From: Arbacia lixula
Taxonomy: Eukaryota > Echinodermata > Echinoidea > Arbacioida > Arbaciidae
Direction: 5' to 3'
DNA length: 64,000 bases
NCBI GenBank assembly: GCA_963669155.1
Contig: OZ022581.1
Span: 24,806,003-24,870,002, forward strand
Below, piece after piece: positions 23,447-34,774 of the stretch. The position numbers and the translations under genes are program-made. The first letter of the stretch is position 1; every line of letters starts with the position of its first letter. The notes under the pieces are model-generated. The model saw only the letters and a program-made list of their open reading frames with translations, made no database searches and had not been told where the DNA came from.

Positions 23447-23611
23447 TCCTGGGCCATAGTCAATATAGGTTTTCAATTATTGCTACTTTACCGTCAATGT
23501 TTACTACCATGGCAACAGGCGCAGTAATGAGAGCTCATTGGCTGTTGCCGTGGTAGTTGCAATTGATGGTAAGTTACAATAATTGAAAATCTCTATGCAA
23601 CATGGCCCTGA
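23447..23611. mobile_element. 165-bp foldback MITE
   Basis: Arms of about 70 bases (23448-23520 and 23539-23610) are inverted copies with scattered mismatches. They share TTTTCAATTATTG, ACCATGGCAACAG/CTGTTGCCGTGGT and GGGCCAT/ATGGCCC. The loop is under 20 bases. Confidence 0.75.
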
Positions 23612-24006
23612 ACATTCATTCAGAATGGCTCTGGAATATAAAGGGAAGCGTGTGGACATAATATGATACATTTAAATGATGGCGAGTTCTATAAAAGAGT
23701 TCTTGCTTGGCATTCCGTATTACATATCAACCCTCGTTGCTAGGTATATATTTATTTTAAAGCACTTACTGCTGCAACATTAATGTAATTAACAATTACA
23801 ATACAATCGTCACCATGTACCAATCTCCTAGTAGGTTACGTATATATTAGGTCTATAGTGACCATGGTACTACCCATACAAGCTATACATTCACATATTC
23901 ATACATTGGACGGAGGAAAACAAAAGATTATTTCGCTGAAAAGACGGATAAGCACATCGCTTTGGCTGTACAAGTTATATTCTCTCATTTCCACGAGCTT
24001 GAATAG
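23612..24006. other. No gene seen
   Basis: Unique AT-rich sequence. Confidence 0.35.
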
Positions 24007-24012
24007 AGAAAG

Positions 24013-24053
<41 letters not shown>
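24007..24053. repeat. (AG)n microsatellite
   Basis: A pure AG run of about 20 units. Confidence 0.95.
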
Positions 24054-24056
<3 letters not shown>

Positions 24057-25608
24057 TGAGTTGTGATTGGAGAATGGTAGCAGTGCATCCACACTCAAAA
24101 CATATTATTCGATGCTAAATTTGGACAAGAAATAGCAAACATTCTGAAAGCCAGGCCACGAACATCTATCGCCTCGTGATTTCGAGAGGGGCCTTACAGC
24201 TGAATGTTGTTTTTTTATACTTTTTTTCATCTTATAGAAATGAGAAATCATTCAACGTCAGCGAGGCAGAACAACGTATTGTTTGATACAACAATAAAGG
24301 CTGATGAAAGTAGATCGATGAGGGGAAAAAGATGGGGGAAAGGGGGGGGGGGGGGGGGAGCAAATTGTTTTCAACAGGCTCAACATGATCCGCAGACTAT
24401 CATGTGATGTAGTCTGTACACGCAGACCATACTATCGCTTGAATTGCTTGTCATCCTTGCCATACATGGCTATCACGCTGTCGGGCGTATCTAAAGCAAC
24501 GTATTCAATAAAGGGGTCTGGCTACAGTAGACTAATCCCTATCAACTTCCCCTTTAGCTCAAAGAGAAGAATGGTTTAGTACCTAGACTATATTTGTCAG
24601 TTTGGATGATAAAGTAATGTACATTCTGGAGGCAAGGATATGATTATGGAGGCCAGCACAACGCATAGATTACATGGAATGAGCCTCCGTATTTCAGAGA
24701 CGGTTAGTGATTGGAATAATTATCTAAATGACTATAGAGTCCCGTAAACTCTCTGTATAACAAGGCCTGATATATCCATTTCCAGGCCCATTGAAAGGCT
24801 GGTAAACGTATGTGCCTTCAAACTAGGCTCACTAAGGCGTTGCAAGGATTGTTTACTTGCAACACCCTCCCCCACCCCTCCCCCGCCGCCCTCAGCTTAT
24901 TCAGATATAATTTTCTCCATTTAACCCTTTCTGTGCAAGACAAACCATTTCTCTATGGGAGTTATGTACATTACTGGTGACAAAAACCATGCATACCTCG
25001 TAAAGAATTGAACTGCCGCACCTAGGGAAACCGAATAATTCGATAATCCCAACTCGAAAAGAAACGAAGGACACAAGAGACATTTCCCTTTCCACAACGT
25101 CAACCATGCATGAAAAGAATAATGAATAAAGGGATCAATCCCTGGATATAAAGTAAATAATGTAACACAACGCCAGATCGACATCCAAACACAGCGTGTT
25201 TGTTATCGTTTTGATCCTGATGGTGTTGTCGCTATTTTTTCGAATGTTATTATTTTTTGTGCAAGGATGAGTGCGGGTAGACGGGCGGGTAACACAATGT
25301 TGTACATTGATGATCGAGGGGTTCTTGTACCCCCATGGCCATTCAAACCAAAACAACAATGCTGCTCTCTATCTATACGGTATACATACAATTATCATCC
25401 ATGAAATGAAGAAGTGGAGTATTACGAGACAGGCAAAGAAATAGGATCGATTTCTGACCTACATTTCATTCCACCTTCTACCAAAGTGAAGTAGAATGAA
25501 CCACTAATAATAACAAGATCAAATTCAGAAAAAGCAGAAACATCACAGTTTGAGAAACCGTATAGAATAGTATAAGGAAGTACAATTTTGAAAATCATGA
25601 CCGATATA
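24054..25608. other. No gene seen
   Basis: A G run at 24341-24358. The segment 24916-24995 resembles 16894-16990 (see there). Short frames here (24921-25184, 25135-25359) are not supported. Confidence 0.4.
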
Positions 25609-25618
25609 CTACTGCTAT

Positions 25619-25692
<74 letters not shown>

Positions 25693-25741
25693 TCTCTACA
25701 TATACTAATACTACTACTACTACTACTACTATCTCTACATG

Positions 25742-25804
<63 letters not shown>

Positions 25805-25821
25805 TTCTACTTCTACTACTT

Positions 25822-25875
<54 letters not shown>

Positions 25876-25976
25876 AAAATACTACTATTATTATTACTGC
25901 TACTACTACTACCATGACTACTACTAAAAATACTACTATTATCACTTCATGTACTACTACTACTACTACTACTTCA
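25609..25976. repeat. (TAC)n trinucleotide microsatellite
   Basis: About 370 bases of TAC/ACT with TTC, TAT and ATG interruptions. The poly-Leu frame on + and poly-Val frame on - are artefacts. Confidence 0.97.
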
Positions 25977-26267
25977 TGGTCTGGTTGCAAGCAATATGCT
26001 GGGAAAGAGGGGAATCCCCCCCCCCCCCAAAGATTTTGACACCTTTCAGTATGTTCATGTAATGTGAATGGAATATAGTTTTCTATGGCTGATGGGAGTG
26101 GAATTTTCCATACCACAGGCATGCCAGCTCCCACGATAATGACAATGAAAATATCATGATCGATCATGCATGTAGGGTAAAACGATCTGGGGAGATCGAC
26201 AATACCTTAAAATGGTAAAAATATCACTCGTATTTTGCTTAGGGACTACTAATGCTAGAATAGTATT

Positions 26268-26305
26268 ACTCCCTCTACTACTACTACGATTACTACTACT
26301 ACGAT

Positions 26306-26374
<69 letters not shown>

Positions 26375-26600
26375 CAAGTACTTGCACAGTTGCACTACTA
26401 TCACTACTACTACTATTCTTATTATTATTATTACTACTACGACTACTGCTTCTTCGTCTTCTTCTACCACCACCACCACCACCACTACTAATACTGCTAC
26501 TCCTACTACTTCTACTGCAACTTTTGCTACTTCTTCTTCTACTCCTACTTCAACTAATGCTGCCACTTATACTATTACTACTACTATACTACTCATACTA
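26268..26600. repeat. (TAC)n trinucleotide microsatellite, second tract
   Basis: TAC repeat, pure at 26300-26370, then degenerating to TTC, ACC and ATT mixtures. It is separated from the first tract by about 290 bases of unique sequence. Confidence 0.95.
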
Positions 26601-26635
26601 GTAATATTTATATCTTTTCTTCACTTCATGACAAC

Positions 26636-27300
26636 TTAAAGGGTCCCTGCAATCAAAATACATGTTGACTCATGTTGATGCAACTTGATATGTATATCAC
26701 AAAATTAGTAACGGCTCAATGAAAATATGTATCCTATATTTTAGAATAATTGTTATATATTTTTCTCAGCACTGATAAGCCCCGCCTCCAAAAATATCCT
26801 CCAACTCAAGATTCTTCTTGTGACATCATCACAGGCATGAATTAGCAAGATAATAGACATAATTTATGCATAAACTAAACATTGCAATGACTACCTGCAA
26901 GTGCTTATAATGTCATACATTGTATTTTTCCCCCTTGGCATAGCTAGCACATTTCTGACACAAGGAAACGACCATTCCCACATGAAAGGTTGTTAGATTG
27001 TATTGTGTGAAGACATGTGATGCTCTTGTGGGCAGGTGGGGGTAGTCATTGCAGTGTGTAATTTGTGCATAATTCTGTCTATTATCCTGCTAATTTTTAC
27101 CTTTGATGACGTCACAGCAAGAATCTTGAGTTGGAGGATATTTTTGTAGGCGGGGCTTATCAGTGCTGAGAAAAATATAGAAAAAATTATTTTGAAATAT
27201 AGGACACATAATTCCATTGAACAGTTAGTGATTTTGTTATATACATATTAAGTTGCATCAACAGAAGTCAACATACATTTTGATTGCATGGGACCTTTAA
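26636..27300. mobile_element. 665-bp TTAA-flanked foldback MITE
   Basis: The left end reads TTAAAGGGTCCCTGCAATCA. The right end, in reverse complement, reads TTAAAGGTCCCATGCAATCA. Matching continues for more than 200 bases, including GATAAGCCCCGCCT/AGGCGGGGCTTATC and a TCTCAGCACTGATAAG pair. TTAA marks both boundaries. Only a short centre is unpaired. Confidence 0.88.
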
Positions 27301-27905
27301 TAAAACGTCATAACCATTCAAGTTAGAGCAAAACTCATGCCAATTTGAAGAGCAAAAGAGGGATTTTAATCTTTTCAGCGAGTTGCTAATTTGAAGATTT
27401 AGCGACCATTTCCCCCTTATTTTGCTTTGAAAAGTCATTACGAAGGTAATATATATCACTAAATGCCCAAAAATGCTCTTTCACGTGATGCATCTGTTAT
27501 TTTTAACAATTGGAGTCAATAGTTACAGCCTCAAACTACATTTTTGTGGTGCTTGGTACCGTATGGATTAAAGGAGGTGAGTTTCCGGTACTCATCTCCA
27601 CACATCGCATATCCATTTGAATGTGACTAACAGGACTGGGGAATACATAGTGCTCCATGATCGAAGTACCGGTCTCTCACATGACGTGACATGATTACAG
27701 GCATTTTGAATTCTGAGTTTATTGAGGCTGTCAACATCGACAGAAGCTCGTTTGTCCTCCGTAAACATCACGAATATTTCTTCCACCATCCTTCCATCCG
27801 GTCTCTTTCATCGCGTTCATTGAGGGGGGAGGGGGGTGGGGGGGGGGCATGGGCATAGCCAGAATATAGGCTTGGGGGTGAGGAAAAACATCACAGTAAT
27901 AATTA
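27301..27905. other. No gene seen
   Basis: Unique sequence with a G run at 27838-27848. No supported frame. Confidence 0.4.
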
Positions 27906-27910
27906 TACAC

Positions 27911-27980
27911 ACAAAAAACACACACACACGCACGCACGAATACACACACGCACATACTCACATAATTATGTGCACACACG

Positions 27981-28026
<46 letters not shown>
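27911..28026. repeat. (CA)n microsatellite with a (CG) core
   Basis: An interrupted CA repeat containing ACACGCGCGCGCGCACAC at about 27975-27992, an alternating purine-pyrimidine stretch able to take the Z form. Confidence 0.9.
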
Positions 28027-28031
<5 letters not shown>

Positions 28032-29149
28032 GCCTACAACACACACATAAACACACATACACCCTCATTTCATCAAAGATTACATTGATATAAAATACAG
28101 GTACATTTCATCTTAATATCTATGTACAGCAGGTACCGTACACGTTACAACATGAAACTTTCAGGAACACACACACACGTACGCACACGCATAAGCAATC
28201 ACATATGCAATGAAACACAAAAAAATGTAACCATTCACAAGGATACATGAACTTGCATTATCATAAAACATGCGTAACCAACGCTTAATTGATTCACCAA
28301 AATTAAACAAATCTAATTAATGCTTGCATTACAAACTCACATGCACGAGAGAGAATCAAACGCTTTTTTCGAACAAAATATCGCACACAATTCGAATTTT
28401 CCCACCCACGAAGCGACCAGACACAAAACCTTTCTGTGATTCATTAATAAAATATGGTAATAGCTTTGTTGGTCTGAATGCAATACATGATGTAGCAATT
28501 TTATTATGAAAAAATGAGTAAAGGAATGGTTCTCCATTTATGTAAGTATGCTCGATACTCAAATACGCACTTCAGGAAATGCAAAGGAGTGGTATAGGTA
28601 CATGTAATTCCATTTTTTAAAAATGCAATTCTCCAGTAAACCATCCAATCCGGATGATTTATCATGTTCAGATTTTTCAAAGCAGCACTAATTTCAATTA
28701 GACTTACGGGACCTTCTATCTCACTATCTACGAGTTGATATTCAATGTTGGCATATCGGGATTTGGTATACCGGGCCTTGTCCAGTCAAATGATTGTTGA
28801 GGAGGTTTGTTGTATTTCAAGTAGAGAAGAATCTATGAATTTCTGTCCTTAATAACATTATCTTCTCCATCTACTAACGTATATTATTTTTTATTCCATT
28901 TTTTTCTTAAATTAAAAAAAAATGATGGTTTTCACCAATTTCTGCCCATTTCAACTTTGATCGCAAAATAATTTATCATATTTTTTTCCTTTTGTTAATC
29001 CAGACTATAGTGTATATTTATTCGGTATAATACTGCAGCCAGACCCGTTTATTTAATATTTGTAGTTTGGATTGAAAATGCACAACAGCGTCGAAGCCAC
29101 ACTACCGAAAACATTGTGACGAAACCGGGCAAAACACAAAGATGGGTCC
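28027..29149. other. No gene seen
   Basis: AT-rich sequence without a supported frame; short frames around 28324-28562 overlap on both strands and resemble nothing. Confidence 0.4.
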
Positions 29150-29402
29150 TTAAAGGGATAGTTCACCCTTAAATCAATTTGGTTTCAATAAAATCAGACA
29201 CATGGAAGAAACATATTAGTGAAGGTTTGATGAATATAGGTCAAAGGATAAGAAAGTTATGATCTTTTAAAGTTTCGATTTTGTAACGTCATGTGCGATG
29301 TGCTCTCCCATAATGTTGTGTACATTATGTATATGTATTCGTATGTAGCCTTTTACCTGATGCACATTTGGAACATAACCTTAGGGTGAACCATCCCTTT
29401 AA
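29150..29402. mobile_element. TTAA-flanked MITE, copy 2 (AGGGATAGTTCACCC family)
   Basis: The left end is TTAAAGGGATAGTTCACCCT and the right end GGGTGAACCATCCCTTTAA, with TTAA on both sides and 253 bp in total. Its interior (CAATAAAA..., AAGGATAAGAAAGTTAT, GTGCTCTCCCATA) matches the copy at 63251-63740, which proves a dispersed family. Confidence 0.88.
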
Positions 29403-31371
29403 CTCCTACCGCACCCCCCACAACCTCGCTGATTCCAAGTCTAAGATGTCGTCTCTCACCAAGGGGCATTGTGTCACTGCTCCGCCATTTTCCAATTTTA
29501 TTCTCAAAAATAAAAAAAAAACACCTACGCGCATGCATGCCCCTTCTTGGGGCCCTTTATTTAATGTCAGACACTCGATAACACCAGGCACACTATAGAC
29601 TGATATTGATGACATAATGTGTTGTTGGTAACGCCAGTCAGGATGCAGCTGTGTTTTGTTATCTTAAAGATGCTCATTGAGTTTTACGTGATATGGAATG
29701 AAGCGTTTTATACAATGCTTCCCAAGAAGGATATTTATGCCGGACGGGGCGGCCAATATATTGCCCCCCCCCCCCCAACTATGTAGTTTTCATTTCATTT
29801 GTAACAACGCGCCGTCGGAAACAGCGCACCCCGTACTTCTACCCACCCCTAATTTTAAATAGAGTACTGCTATAATAACTGTATAAAGTAAGAAATATCA
29901 CAATCCATAACACCGCGTGTGCCCATACAGCTGATTCACTGACTGACATGAGTTTATGCCAGGCAGAATATCGTAACACTCTCTCAAAAACACGCCTCTG
30001 TATCACCAATCTAAGTGTGAGTTCTACCTCCAGGATAACCTCACCCCCTCTCTATTTCGATTAAAAGGCCCGTTTGCGATCTTCAGGGGGAAACAGTCCC
30101 TCATCTCAAGAGGGGCACATTCACCTCAGCGAGATTCGAAGGGCGATTTGTCACGGGACTAATGATACTGTCCTGGGGTCATCACACTGAACTAGAATCA
30201 GTGGGTCATCATCATGGGGTAGTTGTGCTCGGGATAAGGCAAGAATAAAAATCCAAGGAGGTGTTGAACAGAACGCCTGGAAGCCAGCCTAGCATGTGTT
30301 CGTCCTTCACCTTCCTTCTTCTCAATGCAGATCAATAAACTGTAGTACTGAAGATCCATAGCAAAAACAACCCCCAACTTTTACTTTTTATGCTGACTGA
30401 TTATGTATGTCAATCACGTAATAATCATTTATTTGTTTCTCTATGACTTTTAATAAAAATATAATATATATATACAAGATAAGGGCAACATCTTCCCCCG
30501 CGATTGATTTGAGAACTGGGTCAGGTATGCAGGTGAACGCGAGGAAAGTGCGGACTAGTCTAAATTCTAGACGCATTTTATTAGCCCAAAATTCGTTGTA
30601 CACTATTTTTCTCCGGGTTGGCAATTCTCGGCGATCGCGAGATCACTCGAATCGTGCTGTGTACGCGAATTCAGGCTGATAAAATACGCCTAGATCCTTG
30701 ATTAAATTCCGTTGCTCGTTATTGTTTTTGTGTGTACACGAATACAGGCTGATAACATGGGTCTAGAACCTAGACCAAGTACGGACGTGGTGAGATGGCA
30801 ATAACATCTTATCGGTCCTTATTAATTAGAGACGAGTGGTGGCGCACTTTGTCAGTCGGCACGGTACGGAACGGCGACAAGTGATTATGCGAGTTGTTTG
30901 TCACGATCGACACATTTCTTGTCTTCGCACACTCGCCTATCCCCCTGTGTGCGGTGGATGTTGGGTTGCAAGGGTTGGGTTGGAAGGGGTGGGGGAAGGG
31001 GGGGGGGGGGGTGCTCGTGCAGAAATACATCAATGACAGTATAGATACGAAGATGCCTCCCTCCTAACTAAGCATCCGAAATAATACCTTGCGGCGCCAA
31101 TGGCTCTTACCGGTTTGGCTCTTACCGGGGAAATGGGTCAGCGGTTTGGAATGACTCCAGGTATTTTGATGAGTTAATGCAAGCATTATGAGCATTGCTA
31201 ATAGCAATGGTGGGAGAACAAAAGGAGTGGTACCCCGGCCCCCAAATTGAGACTCCCCCTCCCCTCCCCTCCCCTTCCTCGGATCCATTTCCGATGACGG
31301 TTCTAAGCCTGCATTTTACTCATGTTATAAGACCGAGCATTTTAATAGGGAACATGAACTAAGATCGAAGA
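29403..31371. other. No gene seen
   Basis: Mostly unique sequence with a C run at 29764-29776 and a G run at about 30986-31011. No supported exon on either strand. Confidence 0.4.
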
Positions 31372-31505
31372 AGTAGAAGAAGAAGAAGAAGAAGAAGAAG
31401 AAGAAGAAGAAGAAGAAGAAGAAGAAGAAGAAGAAGAAGAAGAAGAAGAAGAAGAAGAAGAAGAAGAAGAAGAAGAAGAAGAAGAAGAAGAAGAAGAAGA
31501 AGAAG

Positions 31506-31537
<32 letters not shown>

Positions 31538-31862
31538 GAAAAAGAAGAAGAAGAAGAAGAAGAAGAAGAAGAAGAAGAAGAATCGAGGAGAAGAAAAGCA
31601 GAAGAAGAAGAAGAAGAAGAAGAAGAAGAAGAAGAAGAAGAAAAAGAAAAATTGAGGAGAAGAATTGAGGAGAAGAAAAGCAGAAAAAGAAGAAGAAGAA
31701 GAAGAAGAAGAAGAAGAAGAAGGAAGAAGAAGAAGAAGAAGAAGAAGAAGAAGAAGAAGAAGAAGAAGAAGAAGAAGAAGAAGAAGGAGAAAAAGGAGAA
31801 GAGAAGAAGACAGAGAAGGAGGAGCAGAAATAGAAGCAGGAGAAGGAGAAGAAGAAAAAGTG
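31372..31862. repeat. Long (GAA)n / (TTC)n tract
   Basis: About 490 purine-only or nearly purine-only bases. The first about 160 bases (31372-31534) are nearly pure GAA. Three short breaks (TAGAAA, TCGAGGAGAAGAAAAG, ATTGAGGAG) follow, then more GAA. Poly-Phe, poly-Leu and poly-Arg/Glu frames are artefacts. Confidence 0.97.
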
Positions 31863-32488
31863 GAAGAATAGAAAAACATCAACACGAGGAATGCAATGGA
31901 AAGGGAAGAGGAATGCAATGAAAAGGGAAGCGAATTGAAAAGAGAGAAAAGCTTCATTCATTATCAAATTCCATGAATACCATCCTAGCCATTATTAGCA
32001 CTTTTGTGGTGGTTGATAATTTCATTGTGCGATGAACGAGTTCGCCCATCCGTATTTAATTTCTGACCACAATAATGGACACCAATCCTACTGTCAAACA
32101 TGGATTGTCAGACATTATTTTGCCACTTCCCCATGGTTTCAGTTTGTTTGCATTCGCCTACACATACATACATGCGCATTGATAGCGAAGTTTGAACATT
32201 ACGCCATCGCTATTTTCATCTCGGTTCTTCCGCATGTCCGCATTGGCACTTAGAAAAGAATGGCGTACAACGTCATATCGTACGTCAACGTATAATGCTC
32301 GCATTATTTACTCTCGATAATTATAATGCAGTCCGGGGGTATTTCTGTACATGATGGTCTCAGTGTTTAGCCCCTATATATTTGAATAAAGGGGTTGTGA
32401 GTACGTCGTTTCTTGTCACGTCTGGTATACGCCGTGACTATCTAGTTCTGCACAATTATTATTTTGTCTGTATCCTATTTACAAAATA
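31863..32488. other. No gene seen
   Basis: Unique sequence with no supported frame. Confidence 0.4.
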
Positions 32489-32666
32489 CAGCTAAACCTG
32501 TCTTAGTGGCCACCTGACTATAGCAGCCAACCTGTCTATAGTGGCCACTAAAATGATTCCCCCGGAGAGATATCATGTGTTATAAAACCTCTCTATAGCA
32601 GCCACCTGTCTATAAAGGCCACAATTTTTGTTTCCCTTGGCTGGCCACCTTAGACAGGTTTCATTG
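32489..32666. mobile_element. 178-bp pogo/Tigger-like MITE built of GTCTATAGTGGCCAC repeats
   Basis: The ends CAGCTAAACCTGTCTTAGTG and (reverse complement) CAATGAAACCTGTCTAAGGT are flanked by TA on each side. CAGT..AACCT-type ends with a TA target site are characteristic of pogo-group Tc1/mariner elements; that assignment is inference. The interior holds about five direct and inverted copies of CTGTCTATA(G/A)(T/C)GGCCAC. Confidence 0.75.
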
Positions 32667-34721
32667 TAGTGTGTATAGGACATCCATGATTATAATTATG
32701 TATTCCTGGATTAAACGAAAAGATATTTAAAAACCTGAAGCATTTGGTCATCATAATTGTACCAATAACGTGCCGTCCTAAAGTCATATCAGTCATACTA
32801 GTGAATGGTATGTGCATCAAGAAGAGACAAACTAGATACTCTCTCGTATCACCTGATCACAATACCTTTGATATGTTGTTGACTCTAACACGTCTAATGC
32901 ATGGAATGAAAAGCAATTTTAGATGGCCAGGAAAATCAATTAACTTGTATTGTTTCCTTTCATATGAACTTAAGAGGAAGATCAGGAGCCCGGGAAGGAA
33001 GAACATAAATAGAAGGTTTATTCTTTGGTATGTTCACCCTTCCTGTTGGCATGACTGTTGTATATATTATGTTCATCAGAATATACAATCTTATTATCTA
33101 CAACACTCATGCCAAGAGGAAGGATTATGTTCAGAAAAATCAACGACGTGGGAGATGACGGTTTGGATTTGTTTTGCCGTCTATGGCCTTGTTAGGGAAA
33201 ACGCCTTTTTTCGATCATAATTGGCACGGTTATGTGAAGCAGTGTGGCCAGAAAGAGTGTAGAAACCGGGTGAGTAAAGAAAACAAAAGTCACTGGGCTC
33301 GCCCTTAACGGTGGCCCGATGATCAAAATGGTCACCTGAAACTCTTGTTGAATCGGTGGCCCGGCTGGCCACCGAAAAATCCCTCATCACTCCCAGTCTG
33401 TCTAATGCTGACCACCTTAAAAAGTTACGGGCAAACCTGAATAGTATGTGTTTAGGTAGGCATGGTAGGGGGAGGGGGGCATTTCTTAAAAGTTATAGTG
33501 GCTGCGTATTCAACATTTTCAACAAATGAAAAAAAAATAATAAAGATGCAACATCTTTCTTCCCTGTTTTGACAAATATACGTATCAGTTATACGTGTGT
33601 TGGCTAATATGAATAAATGAATTAACGCTATTGTTCACAATAACCACTTGGAAATTTGCCCTCTACCAGCATTACATAGTTTGGAAACGCATTACACGCG
33701 TACATTGACATTTACGCTTCAAAAGAAATACATGTACCGACAAGTTATTTTTCCTGTTAGGGTTATCGCTCTCCCTTTTTCCCAATTTCGCAATCGGAAA
33801 TCGGTTTAGTTTTCTTTGTATATCACCTGATTGTTACCATTTTTTTTTTGGTTCTCTGTGGTTACGTTCAGCCAAGATATCTTCCGGAATTCAGTCAATA
33901 TCACTCATGCAACTCTTTAGGTGGCCTAAACATTGTTTGGAATAATACATGGGTGCACAATAAACAGTGAATTGGAGGGACACTTTTTGGGGGATAACTT
34001 TGTGTTTTATCATTTTCATCACTCTAACAAATCTTGTTATCAAGGATTTATTACCCGCTAAAAGCACTCCTTTAATATTTCTGGTCAAGATGTATTTAAG
34101 CTTCATTATTAGATCAATATTATTTCCTTGCCCATCCATTTGCTGATGAATTGCCGAAAAAGAAATAAAGTGGGGACGTCTTGTGAAGTTAAAACTTGGC
34201 AGAAAGATTACTAATGCAATTACATGCAATGCAGAGATTTGAACAAAGTTTGTTGACCCAACGACGGAACGGATTCGGAAAGGCCATTGCGTAATGTCAT
34301 AAACATACTTATGTCGACAGATGAATATCATGTGGCCGGAGGTTGATGGTTTACTGTTGTAACGATATCATTAGATTGGTTTCGAAGTTATTCCTTATGT
34401 TGGATTCATCAAATAGGATATTGTTAAACTATTTATCACATGACGATGTCATATCATTATTGCGATCGTGTAGTCTCAAACTTGAGGCCTCTCAATTACC
34501 AGAATGTATAGAGGATAGAACACATATATAAGTTGCATATTTTGAATTTTTAAGCTCTATTTTCGCAGAGTAGTAATTGAGCCTATAGAGGAATAAGGCA
34601 CATCGTAAAGATAATTTGAAGAGTTTGAAATATTCTGTTGGTTAAAGATATCAATTCAGAATATGTTTGTAAATAAATGTAACGAGGACGAAATAAAGAA
34701 AACTGTCATGTACATATAATC

Positions 34722-34725
<4 letters not shown>
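32667..34725. other. No gene seen; two long but unsupported frames
   Basis: Open frames at 32744-33220 (+) and 33891-34331 (-) are longer than expected by chance but show no domain, biased composition or neighbouring splice-linked exon. I leave them as non-coding. A hairpin lies at 33038-33123. Confidence 0.4.
33038..33123 (+). repeat. 86-base hairpin of precursor-microRNA size
   Basis: Arm CCTTCCTGTTGGCATGACTG (33038-33057, continuing TTGTA) pairs with the arm ending at 33123, with 2 mismatches in 25 bases. The loop is about 36 bases and contains a second small stem. Size and stem length fit a microRNA precursor, but a foldback scar is equally possible. Confidence 0.4.

Positions 34726-34770
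<45 letters not shown>
34726..34770. repeat. (TC)n microsatellite
   Basis: A pure TC run of about 22 units. Confidence 0.95.

Positions 34771-34774
<4 letters not shown>

Noticed and set aside
25588-26601. Long poly-Leu, poly-Val and poly-Ser frames
   Set aside because: Translations of the TAC microsatellites.
31325-31967. 200-codon Phe- and Leu-rich frames
   Set aside because: Translations of the GAA/TTC tract.
32744-33220. 158-codon frame on +
   Set aside because: No domain, AT-driven composition, and it spans the hairpin at 33038.
33891-34331. 146-codon frame on -
   Set aside because: No recognised motif, no supporting exon structure.
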